Source: Streptomyces caniscabiei (GTDB lineage: Bacteria; Actinomycetota; Actinomycetes; Streptomycetales; Streptomycetaceae). Taken from it: 64,000 nt of DNA. The DNA lies in NCBI RefSeq assembly GCF_014930365.1, contig NZ_JABXWI010000003.1:434001-498000 (forward strand), written 5' to 3'. Made by a program: the position numbers and the translations under genes. The notes beneath the pieces were generated by a model. That model had not been told where the DNA came from. It did no database searches and saw only the letters and a program-made list of their open reading frames with translations. Below are positions 1-7,989 of the stretch, one piece after another. How positions within the stretch are numbered: the stretch's first letter is position 1; the number at the start of each line of letters is the position of its first letter.

Positions 1-1617
1 GAGGTCGGCGAGCTTGGCGGCGGTGTCCAGGGCCAGGTAGTACCAGCAGTTGTTCAGGACCCGGGTGTCGATGTTGCTGCCCCAGTCCTGCCAGTCCCAG
101 TCCCCGGAGCGGTGGGCCACCAGTCCGTCGCTGCCCAGACCCCACAGGTCCAGGTACTTCTTCACCGCCGGGTAGGCGCCGGTGACGGTGCTCGTGTCGC
201 CGGTGTAGAGGTGGAACGTCCAGAACGACCACACCGAGGCGAGCATCTGGTTGGGCAGTTCGGCGGTCCAGATGGTCGAGGGCATCGGGGAGTAGAGAGC
301 CCCGGTGTCCTTCGCCCAGGCGGCCAGCTGCGAGATGGCCTTCTTGCCCAGGGCGTGGGAGTTGGTGTCGAAGGTGTAGAAACCTTCCTTCAGCTGGTTG
401 ACCACGTCGCCCCACCACTGGGCACGCTCACGGGTGGGGCAGTCCATGTAGTTGTCCCGCATGTTGACGTACATGGTGCGGGCGGCCTTGGTCCACACCG
501 TGTCGAAGAGGGCGTCGCTGCTGGTGAACGACCCGTCGAAGTCCGTGTCGTACCCGGATTCCCGGTACTTCAGCTCCACGATCGTCACGCCCGCCGGGAT
601 GATGTACCGCACGGCGGTACCGCTCATCCAGGCCAGCGCCTCGAACTCCTGGACCCCGCCGGTGCAGACGTAGGTGGCACGGACGTTGAAGATGGTTTTC
701 TGGTCGATGCCCACCAGGCCCTTGCCGTCGTCGTAGTGGTCGGTCTGGATGCCGATCACCGCGCCGGCCGGGGCGTCGACCTTCAGGTACGGCGTGACCT
801 GGATGTTGGACGGCAGGTTGGCCCAGATCGCGGTCGAGCCCTGGCCGGTGGCCGGGAGCGAGGAGGCGTTTGTGTAGGACTTCAGGCCGGAGTAGCGGAA
901 CTGCGGGACGGGACGCTCGACGAGGCCGTTCCAGGGAGCGGCACCGGCGGCGCCGAAGTCGGTGGGCGCGCTCCAGGAACTGTCGTCGAAGCCGGCGGAC
1001 TGCCAGTCGTCCATGGCGGTGGCGTTGCGGGCGTCGTAGTAGACGTTCGACTCCGGCAGCCGGAAGTTGACCTGGGTGCCGCTGGTGTTGTTCGAATAGC
1101 CTGGGTGGACCTTGTGCTTCCATCCGGTGTTGCTGACCAGCCGGGTCGTGGTCGAACCGGTCTCGATGTCGGACTGGAACAGCAGACCGCCCTTGCCGCT
1201 GCTGCTGTGCGAGAAGCCCTGCTTGCCGAAGTACCAGACCAGCAGCGCCACCGTGTTGCTGCCGCTGGTCAGGTACGGAGCGAGGTCGATCTCGTCGTAG
1301 TACGTGTCCGTACGGTTCGGGCCGCGCTTGAGCCCGCCCTCGAAGACCACGAGTGTGCCGTTGACCCACAGCCAGTACTTCGAGTCCGCCGCGATCTGGG
1401 TCACGGCCTTCGAGGGCGCGGAGTCCAGGGTGAACGATCTGCGGAACGCCACCCACTGGTTCGCCGAGCTGGACGGAGCCCAGATCCACTTCGCGGTCCA
1501 CGAGACCGCCGCGGACGCCGTCGGCGCCAGGCCGGGCAGGATCAGGGAACCCAGGGTGGGGGCGAGGGCCACGGCTGTGGCAGAGCGAAGAATGTTGCGG
1601 CGCGTCACATCGTGCAT
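1..1617 (-). CDS. Secreted alpha-L-rhamnosidase-like GH78 enzyme, 3' end cut off by window edge
   Basis: The gene reads leftward from ATG at 1617, with AGGAG a few bases upstream, and is open to base 1, so 539 codons are visible and the C-terminus is missing. The N-terminus has a Tat-like motif (TRRNILR), a hydrophobic stretch and an Ala-x-Ala cleavage region near residues 30-37. A lectin-like beta-sandwich typical of GH78 follows (WTAKWIWAP onward). The later segment DCPTRERAQWWGDV resembles the GH78 catalytic signature DCPxRDERxGWxGD. Known members release L-rhamnose from pectin (rhamnogalacturonan), flavonoid glycosides or other glycans. The divergent neighbour is a GH43-CBM42 enzyme, which suggests plant cell-wall side-chain degradation. 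A near-perfect LacI-type palindrome lies about 100 bp upstream. The family call is firm; the substrate is inferred. Confidence 0.85.
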   Translation of the reverse strand, partial: MHDVTRRNILRSATAVALAPTLGSLILPGLAPTASAAVSWTAKWIWAPSSSANQWVAFRRSFTLDSAPSKAVTQIAADSKYWLWVNGTLVVFEGGLKRGPNRTDTYYDEIDLAPYLTSGSNTVALLVWYFGKQGFSHSSSGKGGLLFQSDIETGSTTTRLVSNTGWKHKVHPGYSNNTSGTQVNFRLPESNVYYDARNATAMDDWQSAGFDDSSWSAPTDFGAAGAAPWNGLVERPVPQFRYSGLKSYTNASSLPATGQGSTAIWANLPSNIQVTPYLKVDAPAGAVIGIQTDHYDDGKGLVGIDQKTIFNVRATYVCTGGVQEFEALAWMSGTAVRYIIPAGVTIVELKYRESGYDTDFDGSFTSSDALFDTVWTKAARTMYVNMRDNYMDCPTRERAQWWGDVVNQLKEGFYTFDTNSHALGKKAISQLAAWAKDTGALYSPMPSTIWTAELPNQMLASVWSFWTFHLYTGDTSTVTGAYPAVKKYLDLWGLGSDGLVAHRSGDWDWQDWGSNIDTRVLNNCWYYLALDTAAKLADL

Positions 1618-1713
1618 CGCGGGCTCCTAGGGGATGTGCGGAGAGCGGAGAGGGCGGCAAACACGCCGGCAGCCCGGGGGCAAGACGGGACGGAATTGTT
1701 TCTTCCGGGATTC

Positions 1714-1725
1714 TGAATCGTTTCA
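1714..1725. promoter_or_regulatory. Putative LacI-type operator upstream of the GH78 gene
   Basis: TGAATCGTTTCA is palindromic except at positions 5 and 8 (TGAA-x-CG-x-TTCA). The central CG and 12-bp size fit LacI-family operators of sugar genes in Actinobacteria. It lies about 100 bp upstream of the rhamnosidase start. The regulator is not identifiable in the window. Confidence 0.4.
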
Positions 1726-2236
1726 ATCGTGTGTTTGCAGGCGTGATCCTGACCCCGGCGCAGGCGTCGTGTCAATGGCCGCGCAACCGGGACTTGCGGG
1801 AGCGGCCCGAGTGATGTCGGGGGTCTGTGCAGTTCAAGGGGGTGGCGCGCGGCGGCTTCCAGCGCGGCGAGCGGTCAGGTGCGGTGGGGGGCGGGACCGA
1901 ACCGGCCAGTCCCATTGACGAACTCACGGCCGACACTTATCTTCTGCACGAACTTGCGAACGGTGTTCGATTTTTCGGACCATGGCTGTCAGAAGGGGCA
2001 GCCCGTGTTGCGCGCCCGTCGCCGTCGCACTCTGTGACAGCCCTGTCGGCCCTCTCCGCTGTCTCCTCACGCGGCCCGCCATCGCGGGGTTCCAGTCGCT
2101 GCCGCGCCCACGCGAAACCCGCAACGCCTCGGCCGCTGACCACGCAGCACGCGAAGTTCCACCCCCACGGAGCCGGTGCCTCCCAAACGGCACGGACGCC
2201 GGGCCTCACCCCCCACCTCACCTGCACCTGCACACG

Positions 2237-2264
2237 GCACTGCACTGCACTGCACTGCACTGCA
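2237..2264 (+). repeat. Pentanucleotide tandem repeat (TGCAC)n in the GH43 leader
   Basis: Four perfect TGCAC units (2241-2260) are flanked by partial units, ending 18 bp before the ATG at 2283. Unit number could change by slippage and alter spacing in the 5' leader. Confidence 0.85.
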
Positions 2265-2282
2265 ATAAGAACAGGAACGCAT

Positions 2283-3713
2283 ATGCCTGCGGTTCTCTCC
2301 CGGCTGGCAGCGATACTCGTCGCCGCCTGCCTGCTCTTCACTGCCCAAATCGTGACCACACCCCACCGGGCCGCCGCCGCCGACCCGGGGTACCTGATGA
2401 CGCACTTCATCGGGGAGGGATCGACCGGTCAGCAGATGTACTTCTCGTACAGCGCGGACGGCCTGAACTGGTCCGACCTCAACGGCGGCGGGATGACCCT
2501 GCGCTCCACCGTGGGCACCCGCGGGGTGCGCGACCCCGCCCTGGTCCGCTCACCCGACGGCAGCAAGTACTGGATCATCGCGACCGACCTGTGCATCGGC
2601 TGCGGTCAGTCGTGGTCGGACTCCATGAACAACGGCAGCCGTAACCTCGTGGTGTGGGAGTCGTCCGACCTGGTCACCTGGTCCGCACCTCGGCTGCTGA
2701 ACGTCGCCGGCGCGATCCCCGACGGACGCAACGCCTGGGCGCCGGAGGCGATCTGGGACCCGGCCACCAACGACTACGTCCTGTACTGGGCGACCAACGC
2801 CACTCTGAACGGCGTGCTGAAGCACCGCATCTACTACGCCCGCACCACCGACTTCCGCACCATCACCACCCCCCAGCTGTACATCGACCGCCCCGGCACC
2901 CAGAGCATCATCGACACCCAGATCGTCGAGGTACCCGCCGGGGTCGGCAACTTCCGCTACGTACGGGCCTCCGGTGACGGCCAGATCACCCTTGAGGGCA
3001 GCAACTCGATCCTCGGCACCTGGACCACCCTCGGCAACCTCTCCGGCATCGGCCTGACCGGCTCCCAGGTCGAGGGCCCGATGTGGATGAAGTTCCGCGA
3101 CCGCAACGAGTGGACCCTCTACCTCGACCAGTACGCGGCCGGCAAGGGATACATGCCGGTCTCGACGACCAACCCCTCCTCCCCCGGCACCTACAACCTC
3201 CCGACGTCGGGCACCTACTCCCTGGGCGGGACGAAGAAGCGCCACGGCTCGATCCTGAACCTCACGGCCGCCGAGGACGCCCGGATCCAGGCGCGCTGGG
3301 CCAACGTCCCGGGCAAGCGACTGCAGTCCTTCAACTTCCAGGACCGCTACGTGCGGCACAGCAGCTTCGACGTGCGCATCGACCAGAACGTCACCAACGA
3401 CGACGCCAAGTTCCGGCCGCGGCCCGGCCTGGCAGGTTCCGGCACCGTCTCCTTCGAGTCGGTCAACTTCCCCGGCTACTACCTGCGCAGCGACGGATCC
3501 GACTTCCAGCTCGTCTACGACGACGGCACCAGCGCATTCGCCGAGGACGCCACCTTCCGGCAGGTCGCCGGACTCGCCGACTCGACCTGGTCCTCGTTCC
3601 AGTCGTACAACCACCCCGACCGCTACATCCGCCACTACGCCTTCCAGCTCAAGCTCGAAACGATCACCACCGCGACGGGGCGCAGCGACGCCACCTTCCG
3701 TCTGACGAGCTGA
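2283..3713 (+). CDS. Secreted GH43 glycosidase with C-terminal CBM42 (AbfB), arabinofuranosidase-like
   Basis: This is a 476-residue exported enzyme. ATG 2283 is chosen because a clear Sec signal peptide follows (hydrophobic core, cleavage near AAAADP at about 35). The five-bladed GH43 core carries the expected triad: base Asp84 in VRDPALV, pKa-modulating Asp211 in IIDTQI and acid Glu264 in VEGP. From about residue 345 a beta-trefoil with two visible AbfB repeats (FQDRYVRH, HPDRYIRH) matches CBM42, which binds arabinofuranose side chains. Family knowledge supports release of L-arabinose or xylose from arabinan, arabinoxylan or arabinogalactan; the exact bond cannot be read. The RBS is weak (AGGAA). 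The gene is divergent from the GH78 gene and is followed by two strong hairpins. Confidence 0.9.
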   Translation: MPAVLSRLAAILVAACLLFTAQIVTTPHRAAAADPGYLMTHFIGEGSTGQQMYFSYSADGLNWSDLNGGGMTLRSTVGTRGVRDPALVRSPDGSKYWIIATDLCIGCGQSWSDSMNNGSRNLVVWESSDLVTWSAPRLLNVAGAIPDGRNAWAPEAIWDPATNDYVLYWATNATLNGVLKHRIYYARTTDFRTITTPQLYIDRPGTQSIIDTQIVEVPAGVGNFRYVRASGDGQITLEGSNSILGTWTTLGNLSGIGLTGSQVEGPMWMKFRDRNEWTLYLDQYAAGKGYMPVSTTNPSSPGTYNLPTSGTYSLGGTKKRHGSILNLTAAEDARIQARWANVPGKRLQSFNFQDRYVRHSSFDVRIDQNVTNDDAKFRPRPGLAGSGTVSFESVNFPGYYLRSDGSDFQLVYDDGTSAFAEDATFRQVAGLADSTWSSFQSYNHPDRYIRHYAFQLKLETITTATGRSDATFRLTS

Positions 3714-3755
3714 CCCGACCGGGCTGCCGGCGCCCTCGGGCGACGCCCCCCCCTG

Positions 3756-3781
3756 CCGCCCGCCCGCGAGCGGGCGGGCGG
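3756..3781 (+). terminator. GC-rich hairpin after the GH43 gene
   Basis: An 11-bp perfect stem (3756-3766 with 3771-3781) closes a 4-nt CGAG loop about 40 bp after the GH43 stop. There is no U-tract, which is usual for Streptomyces terminators. Confidence 0.65.
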
Positions 3782-3831
3782 GCGCCGGCATCCCACCCGC
3801 GAGCGCAACGCGACACCAGATCTATTCCGGC

Positions 3832-3865
3832 GGGACGCGGCGCCTCGGCCGAGGCGCCGCGTCCC
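3832..3865. terminator. 34-bp perfect palindrome, probable second or bidirectional terminator
   Basis: Each arm is 17 bp (GGGACGCGGCGCCTCGG and its exact complement) with no spacer. It follows the first hairpin and marks the border between the GH43 gene and the degraded region. Confidence 0.55.
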
Positions 3866-3875
3866 CTCCTCAGGC

Positions 3876-4131
3876 ATGTCTTCTTCACGGGATGTGAACC
3901 ATGCACAGCATGAGACCTCAGGGCCTCCGGAGATTCCGGCCGGGCGCTCCGGCCCGGGCGGGGCCGCCGTGGCCGTCGCCTCACTCCTCATGAGCCTTGC
4001 CGGCCCGGCGGCCCCCGCCCATGCGGCGGAGATCACCGACGGCCTGGCTCTCTGGTACAAACTCGACGCCACCTCGGGCACCGTGGCGGTGGACTCCTCG
4101 GGCCACGGCAGGAGCGGCGTCGCGGACCACG
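3876..4131 (+). pseudogene. Truncated secreted LamG-domain protein (5' stub)
   Basis: The frame encodes a signal-peptide-like stretch (AVAVASLLMSLAGPAAPAHA) followed by ITDGLALWYKLDATSGT and VDSSGHGRSG. That is the usual beginning of a LamG/concanavalin-type domain in secreted actinomycete glycosidases. Similarity stops at about 4118-4130, exactly where an SDR pseudogene begins on the other strand, and the frame then runs into unrelated residues and a stop at 4205. Only about 80 residues of a normally several-hundred-residue protein remain. The likely origin is a deletion or recombination that fused two gene remnants. The parent was probably another GH43-type enzyme like its neighbour, but the catalytic part is gone. 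Confidence 0.6.
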
Positions 4132-4940
4132 TCAGGCCGTCTGCGCGAGCGTGGGAGTCGCGGCGACGACACCGCCGTCGACGGTCAGGTCGGTACCGGT
4201 GTTGAAAGTCGCCTCCGATCCCAGCAGGAAAGCCGTGGCGCGGGCGATGTCGCCGGGGGTACCGATCCGTTTGGTCTCGGACATACCGATCAGCGCGCGC
4301 ATCGTCTCGCCGCCGGGCCCGCGAGTTCGGCCCGGCCCATGGCCGTGGAGATGACACCGGGGCTGACGCTGTCGACGCGCGCACCGCGCTGCCCCCCACG
4401 CCGTGCCGGCCGCCATGACCCGCAGGTGGTCGGCGCGCGTGGAGATGCAGTACGCCGTGCCCGCGTCGGAGACCATGTCCGGTGCGAGGAAAGGCAGTTG
4501 GAGCAGTTGTCCGGAGGGCGCAGTGGCCAGCACCCTCCCCCTGCTCCCGAGTCAGGGGGGCCGCCATGTGGCCGCCGTGCTGGCGAGGGCAACGCCGGCG
4601 CCGCCGGGCGCGATCACGGGCTCGAACGCCTCAAGCACGAGCGCGACGCCTAGCAGGTCGACAGCGAGGATCGCCTCGCCGGAGGCATGGGCCGGTGACA
4701 GGCCGGCCGGATGCATGACCTGGGTGGCCTCTCCCGCTTCCCGGGCCGCGCTCGCCAACTCGCGTACCGAGTCGGCCGAGGTCACGTCGACGACGTGCGT
4801 CACGACGGTCAGGCCCTCAACGGTCAGTACCTGCTCGGCGCGTTTGAGGGTCCGCTCCTCGATGTCGGCGAGCAACACCGTCCTGCCCTGGCCCAGACGG
4901 CGGGCCCACGGGGGCAGGCGGGCTCTGCGCCGTAAGGCTG
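4132..4940 (-). pseudogene. Frameshifted short-chain dehydrogenase/reductase (SDR) remnant
   Basis: SDR pieces occur in several minus-strand frames. An N-terminal part (TVLLADIEERTLKRAEQVL, VVTHVVDVTSADSVREL) lies in the frame of 4552-4995. A central part with the Tyr-x3-Lys-like region (GTAYCISTRADHLRVMAA) is in the frame of 4132-4533. RVDSVSPGVISTAMGRAELAGP is in a third frame. The C-terminus (RIGTPGDIARATAFLLGSEA, NTGTDLTVDGG) returns to the 4132-4533 frame and ends at its stop at 4132. The frame therefore breaks at about 4540, 4400 and 4320. The glycine-rich nucleotide-binding start is absent and the catalytic Lys reads Arg (ISTRA). It is non-functional and has no recognisable partner genes. 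Confidence 0.7.
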
Positions 4941-5647
4941 CGCACTGGCGAAGCCCTCCCCGAGTCGGGACATGTGCACCAGCCGAGCCAAGCACTGAGC
5001 TCTGTCACCCAGGCGCCCTGCCCGCCGCCTTGCGAAGCCGAGCCCACAGCGTGCCCATAAGAGCGGACACTCGCGGTCAACAGCGGTGCGGCCATGCGCT
5101 GTCGGGCGCCGGCCAAGAGAGCATACGACCAGGTCAGAAGCCGTGTGCCCGCCCAAGCGTCATGGCTTCCCAAGCTGAGAGCGCGAGTTCGCTTCTCGCC
5201 ACCCGACCTACTATGAAACCCCAGGTCAGCGACCTAGGGTTTGTTTGCCGCCTAGCCCATTTTGGGGGTTACGCGCCCTCCGCGTGCCCCAAGTCGCGCA
5301 AATGCGCCACCGGATGGGACGTTGGGAAAATTTCCTGATGACACGTCAGTCAATTATCTCGAATAGTGAGACGCATGCTCCACGATCCGCGTCACCTATA
5401 GGCGTTAGATCGGTGAAGGTGCGTACGCAAAGATCCAGTTCACGCTGGCGTCATCCAGCCCCGAAGGGTGACACCCAGCTTCGTCGTCGAGGCGTGCCGG
5501 AGTGAGGTTCTTAAAGCGGCTGCGAGAGTTTCCGCGTGCCGTCGCTCGAGGGTCCTACGTGCACCCGTCGACACGCAGAGGGTTCGGGATGAGCCGGGCG
5601 GGTCGCCCCTCGCAAGCGGCCCACTCCTCTCTCACCGCGGCCCAGTT
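4941..5647. other. Gene-less stretch with locally lower GC
   Basis: I see no gene with coding-like codon use on either strand. Base composition drops around 5180-5420 compared with neighbouring genes. The stretch lies between the SDR remnant and the inverted-repeat array and looks like decayed accessory DNA. Confidence 0.5.
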
Positions 5648-5738
5648 GTTCACTCAGTGAACACTCTTGACCTTCTGTTCAGAGCCTGAACGGGATTTCC
5701 GCTCAGAGTCTGAGCAGGGGTCCGCTCAGAGCCTGAAC
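5648..5738. promoter_or_regulatory. Array of four spaced 15-bp inverted repeats (operator-like)
   Basis: Four dyads share the form GYTCA-N5-TGARC: GTTCACTCAGTGAAC (5648-5662), GTTCAGAGCCTGAAC (5677-5691), GCTCAGAGTCTGAGC (5701-5715) and GCTCAGAGCCTGAAC (5724-5738, one mismatch). Centre-to-centre spacing is 29, 24 and 23 bp. A TTGACC hexamer lies between the first two. Such arrays are typical of binding sites for a dimeric regulator or a replication/partition protein. No dedicated gene is intact nearby. Confidence 0.6.
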
Positions 5739-6160
5739 GGTCTCCCAATGTTTGGGCAGCGAGCAGGGGCCGACGGCCCCAGGCGCCCCGTACGGCAGAG
5801 TTGGCACGGTCGCCGAGCGTGGAGTCCACTTTCATACCCGCTGTCAGTCACCGCTCCTTCGCGGCAGCGGCCTTCACGGCGAACGGCAAGACACAAAACA
5901 TGACCGGAACTCCGCCACCTGTCCTGTGCATCAACGAGTGGACGCCCCTATTCGAGGCACCGGGCAGGATCTCGGCGGAATTGGCTCCGAGGATCTCCCG
6001 GGCCAGTGCCTGAGGCAGATGCTCGAACTCCCGGGTACTCAGCCCGCCGAGATAGTGATCCACCCCACCATCATGCAGTCGCGACTTCGCCCCGCCGTCG
6101 CTGCGCATCGCATGGGCGGGCCCTGACCTACCCGACAGTGCACCTGACACCCGATCAGAA
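5739..6160. other. Degraded region with a possible NTPase/nuclease-family remnant
   Basis: No intact gene. On the minus strand within 5848-6150 the segment GLSTREFEHLPQALAREILG resembles the N-terminus of large actinomycete proteins that start with a restriction-endonuclease-like domain. The match is short and the frame quickly loses it, so this is only a tentative remnant. Confidence 0.3.
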
Positions 6161-6200
6161 CGAGCGTCAAATCAGCGTCACGAGCGTCATTTCAGCGTCA
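6161..6200 (+). repeat. 20-bp tandem direct repeat made of AGCGTCA heptamers
   Basis: CGAGCGTCAAATCAGCGTCA (6161-6180) is followed at once by the same 20-mer with AA changed to TT (6181-6200). Each copy holds two AGCGTCA heptamers with a 4-bp gap (11-bp period). That pattern is used by SARP-type activators, but no SARP gene is present in the window. Confidence 0.6.
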
Positions 6201-6255
6201 AGATATCGCCCGTAACGCCCACACCGCACATAGTGCGCACGCGCAAAACCGCAGG

Positions 6256-6330
6256 TCAGGAGCCCTTCGCCACCGGCTCCAGAATCGCCACGCACTCCAC
6301 ATGATGCGTCATCGGCAACAGGTCGGCGAA
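6256..6330 (-). pseudogene. C-terminal fragment of a TrmA/RumA-like RNA (uracil-5) methyltransferase
   Basis: The minus strand encodes FADLLPMTHHVECVAILEP followed by VAKGS and a stop. It resembles the conserved tail of class I RNA uracil methyltransferases, where PMTxHVE is characteristic. The frame is closed by a TAG immediately upstream, so only about 24 residues survive. The rest of the gene is absent, which marks a recombination or insertion scar. Confidence 0.5.
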
Positions 6331-6345
6331 CTACTTGTGCGCGCG

Positions 6346-7615
6346 TCACCGACCACCCCGCCGTTCCGGCTCGTCAGGGCTCCCTCCCCTGAGACATGGC
6401 TTGAGCTCCTCCGGCGTGGGTTCTCGTACGTCTGGCATCTTCGGCAGCTCGCTCAAGGGGTCGATCGACCTCACGTGCGCCCTTGCCCACTCCAACCAGC
6501 GACGGGTCTGACTCAGAGTCGGCTCGTCCACGCCACCGTGAAGCTCGCCAATACGACGTTCCAATGCCGTGCAGTACGCACTGAGGGCAGCAGACTCCTG
6601 CCAGCGCCCGGCCTCTTCGCGTAGGGCCTGGGCAAGTTGTTCTCGAACAGCCTGTTCCTTCGCCACCTCCATCGCGGCCCGCCAGCGAACTTCGCGTTCC
6701 ACAATGGCTGCTGCTCGTCCTGCCTGCGCCGGGCGTCTTGTGCCGCTCGTACCTCGATCTCTCCAAGGACCGCGTCCAGGGCCTCTTCGAGCGTCCGGGT
6801 CTTCCGATCTCGCCAGCGGCCAGGGCGGTCGGTCGGTCAGGCCATGAGCGAGCTCCACGACGAGGCGAGAGGAGCGGTCGGGATCCAAGGACTGCGGGAA
6901 CTCCTGCCTGACACTGACGGTGTAAGGGAGGCCGTCGACAGCAATGTCCACTCCGCCCTCGCGCGGGTGGAAGAACGAGTGGGCCTTCCGCACCTCGCAC
7001 CCTCGCCGGACCGCCTCAGCCGACAGTCCCTGCAGCAGCAGAAGCGACCTTCGGCGGAGCCCCGAAGGCATGACGAGTCGGCGCTCATCGTCTTTGAGCG
7101 CGGTCACGATCGGATGGAGGTTCCCCAACCGTGAGGGAACGGGAACCGGATCCCCGCCCGCCTTCGGCCGTTGACTCCGCGCATTGGGATGCGGGCCATC
7201 CGCAAGGAACAGCTCCAGCCCCGGCCCACCGTACGGAACCTTCTCGATACGCTTGCCCGCTGGGGCCAGGCCGTGCCGTTTCGCATAGTTGACGACGCGC
7301 CGCCACTCCGCGACCTCGTCGTCATCAGGGTCGGTGATCCGAACGCGGCCCTCGGGCGACGAGCCGCTCGATCAGCTCTTGAGCCTTCGCCCGCCGGGCC
7401 CGCGCGACGGGCCTCTCGCCGTAGGGCGTCCGAGGGCTAGCGGGCCCTGTCGGCTCACTGGCACCAGCGACCGCAGAGTCGTCATCGATCATCAGGACCC
7501 CACCATCCCGCAAGGCATCGACCGAGCGCCAGTCACTCGACGTCCAGGCTCCACCACCCTCGCTGGAAACGAGGCCGTTCGACTGCCCGTACTGCCGTAC
7601 AGAGCCGAAAGGCAC
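6346..7615 (-). pseudogene. Conserved actinomycete hypothetical gene broken by several frameshifts
   Basis: Reading leftward, the pieces form one protein of a widespread actinomycete hypothetical family. They are a basic, coiled N-terminal part (RAKAQELIERLVARG, frame of 7325-7615), then VRITDPDDDEVAEWRRVV and YAKRHGLAPAGKRIEKVPYG in another frame. After these come ERRLVMPSGLRRRSLLLLQ, then RDRKTRTLEEALDAVLGEIE in a third frame, and finally VEREVRWRAAMEVAKEQAV to the stop at 6346. Frames change at about 7355, 6830 and 6735. The 6830 break coincides with three GACC units in a row, and removing one unit would restore frame. A 260-residue open frame survives only because two shifts compensate. 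No catalytic motif is recognised and the function is unknown. Confidence 0.65.
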
Positions 7616-7989
7616 CCGTCAACAGTGGGAGTCCCCCTGGGACTTTTCTGGGACTGCCAGCCCCATCAAGCGGCACGAGCGTGAAACACCCGAAAGGTCA
7701 TTCGCGCAGCTCAACGACCATAAGCCATTCATCGCAGCAGGTCACCGCGTTCACTGGTCTCTTCCGGGACATCTGAAGGTCTACAGAGAAACCGTTACCG
7801 CACCCCTCCCGACCTGCGCGAATGCAAGACGGGAGGGGGTGTGAGGGCGCCTCTGGCACTTTGGGCCGGGCGTGAAGGCTTTCGAGCGACACACGCACCA
7901 CCCGACGCGTCGTCGGAAAGGTGTCGCATGACGGGGGAGTGAGTCGGTACTCGTCGGACGCTGCTTCCGCCGCGCTCTCGAGATGCGTC
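7616..7989. other. Non-coding border upstream of the debris and downstream of jetD
   Basis: No supported gene. It contains one copy (7756-7773) of an 18-bp sequence repeated identically at 20615-20632. Confidence 0.5.
7756..7773 (+). repeat. 18-bp direct repeat, left copy
   Basis: GGTCTCTTCCGGGACATC is identical and in the same orientation as 20615-20632. The pair encloses about 12.9 kb including the Wadjet operon. It could be an att-like site or shared insertion-sequence remnant. Confidence 0.6.

Larger units (their letters stand above)
1618..2282. other. Divergent intergenic region between two secreted glycosidase genes
   Basis: No convincing gene is present; open frames here look like GC-rich shadows. 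It contains a LacI-type palindrome (1714-1725), a CGAAC-GGT-GTTCG inverted repeat (1957-1969) and, directly before the GH43 start, a pentanucleotide tandem repeat (2237-2264). Confidence 0.6.

Noticed and set aside
1957..1969. CGAAC-GGT-GTTCG resembling a LexA box
   Set aside because: Spacing is three bases instead of the usual four, and the neighbouring gene is not a repair gene.
1827..2282. Upstream extension of the GH43 gene
   Set aside because: Residues before the ATG at 2283 are low-complexity and would bury the signal peptide.
4941..6255. tRNA gene or integration site with tRNA in the low-GC debris
   Set aside because: No T-arm GGTTCGANTCC-type segment with matching acceptor stem was found here or elsewhere in the window.
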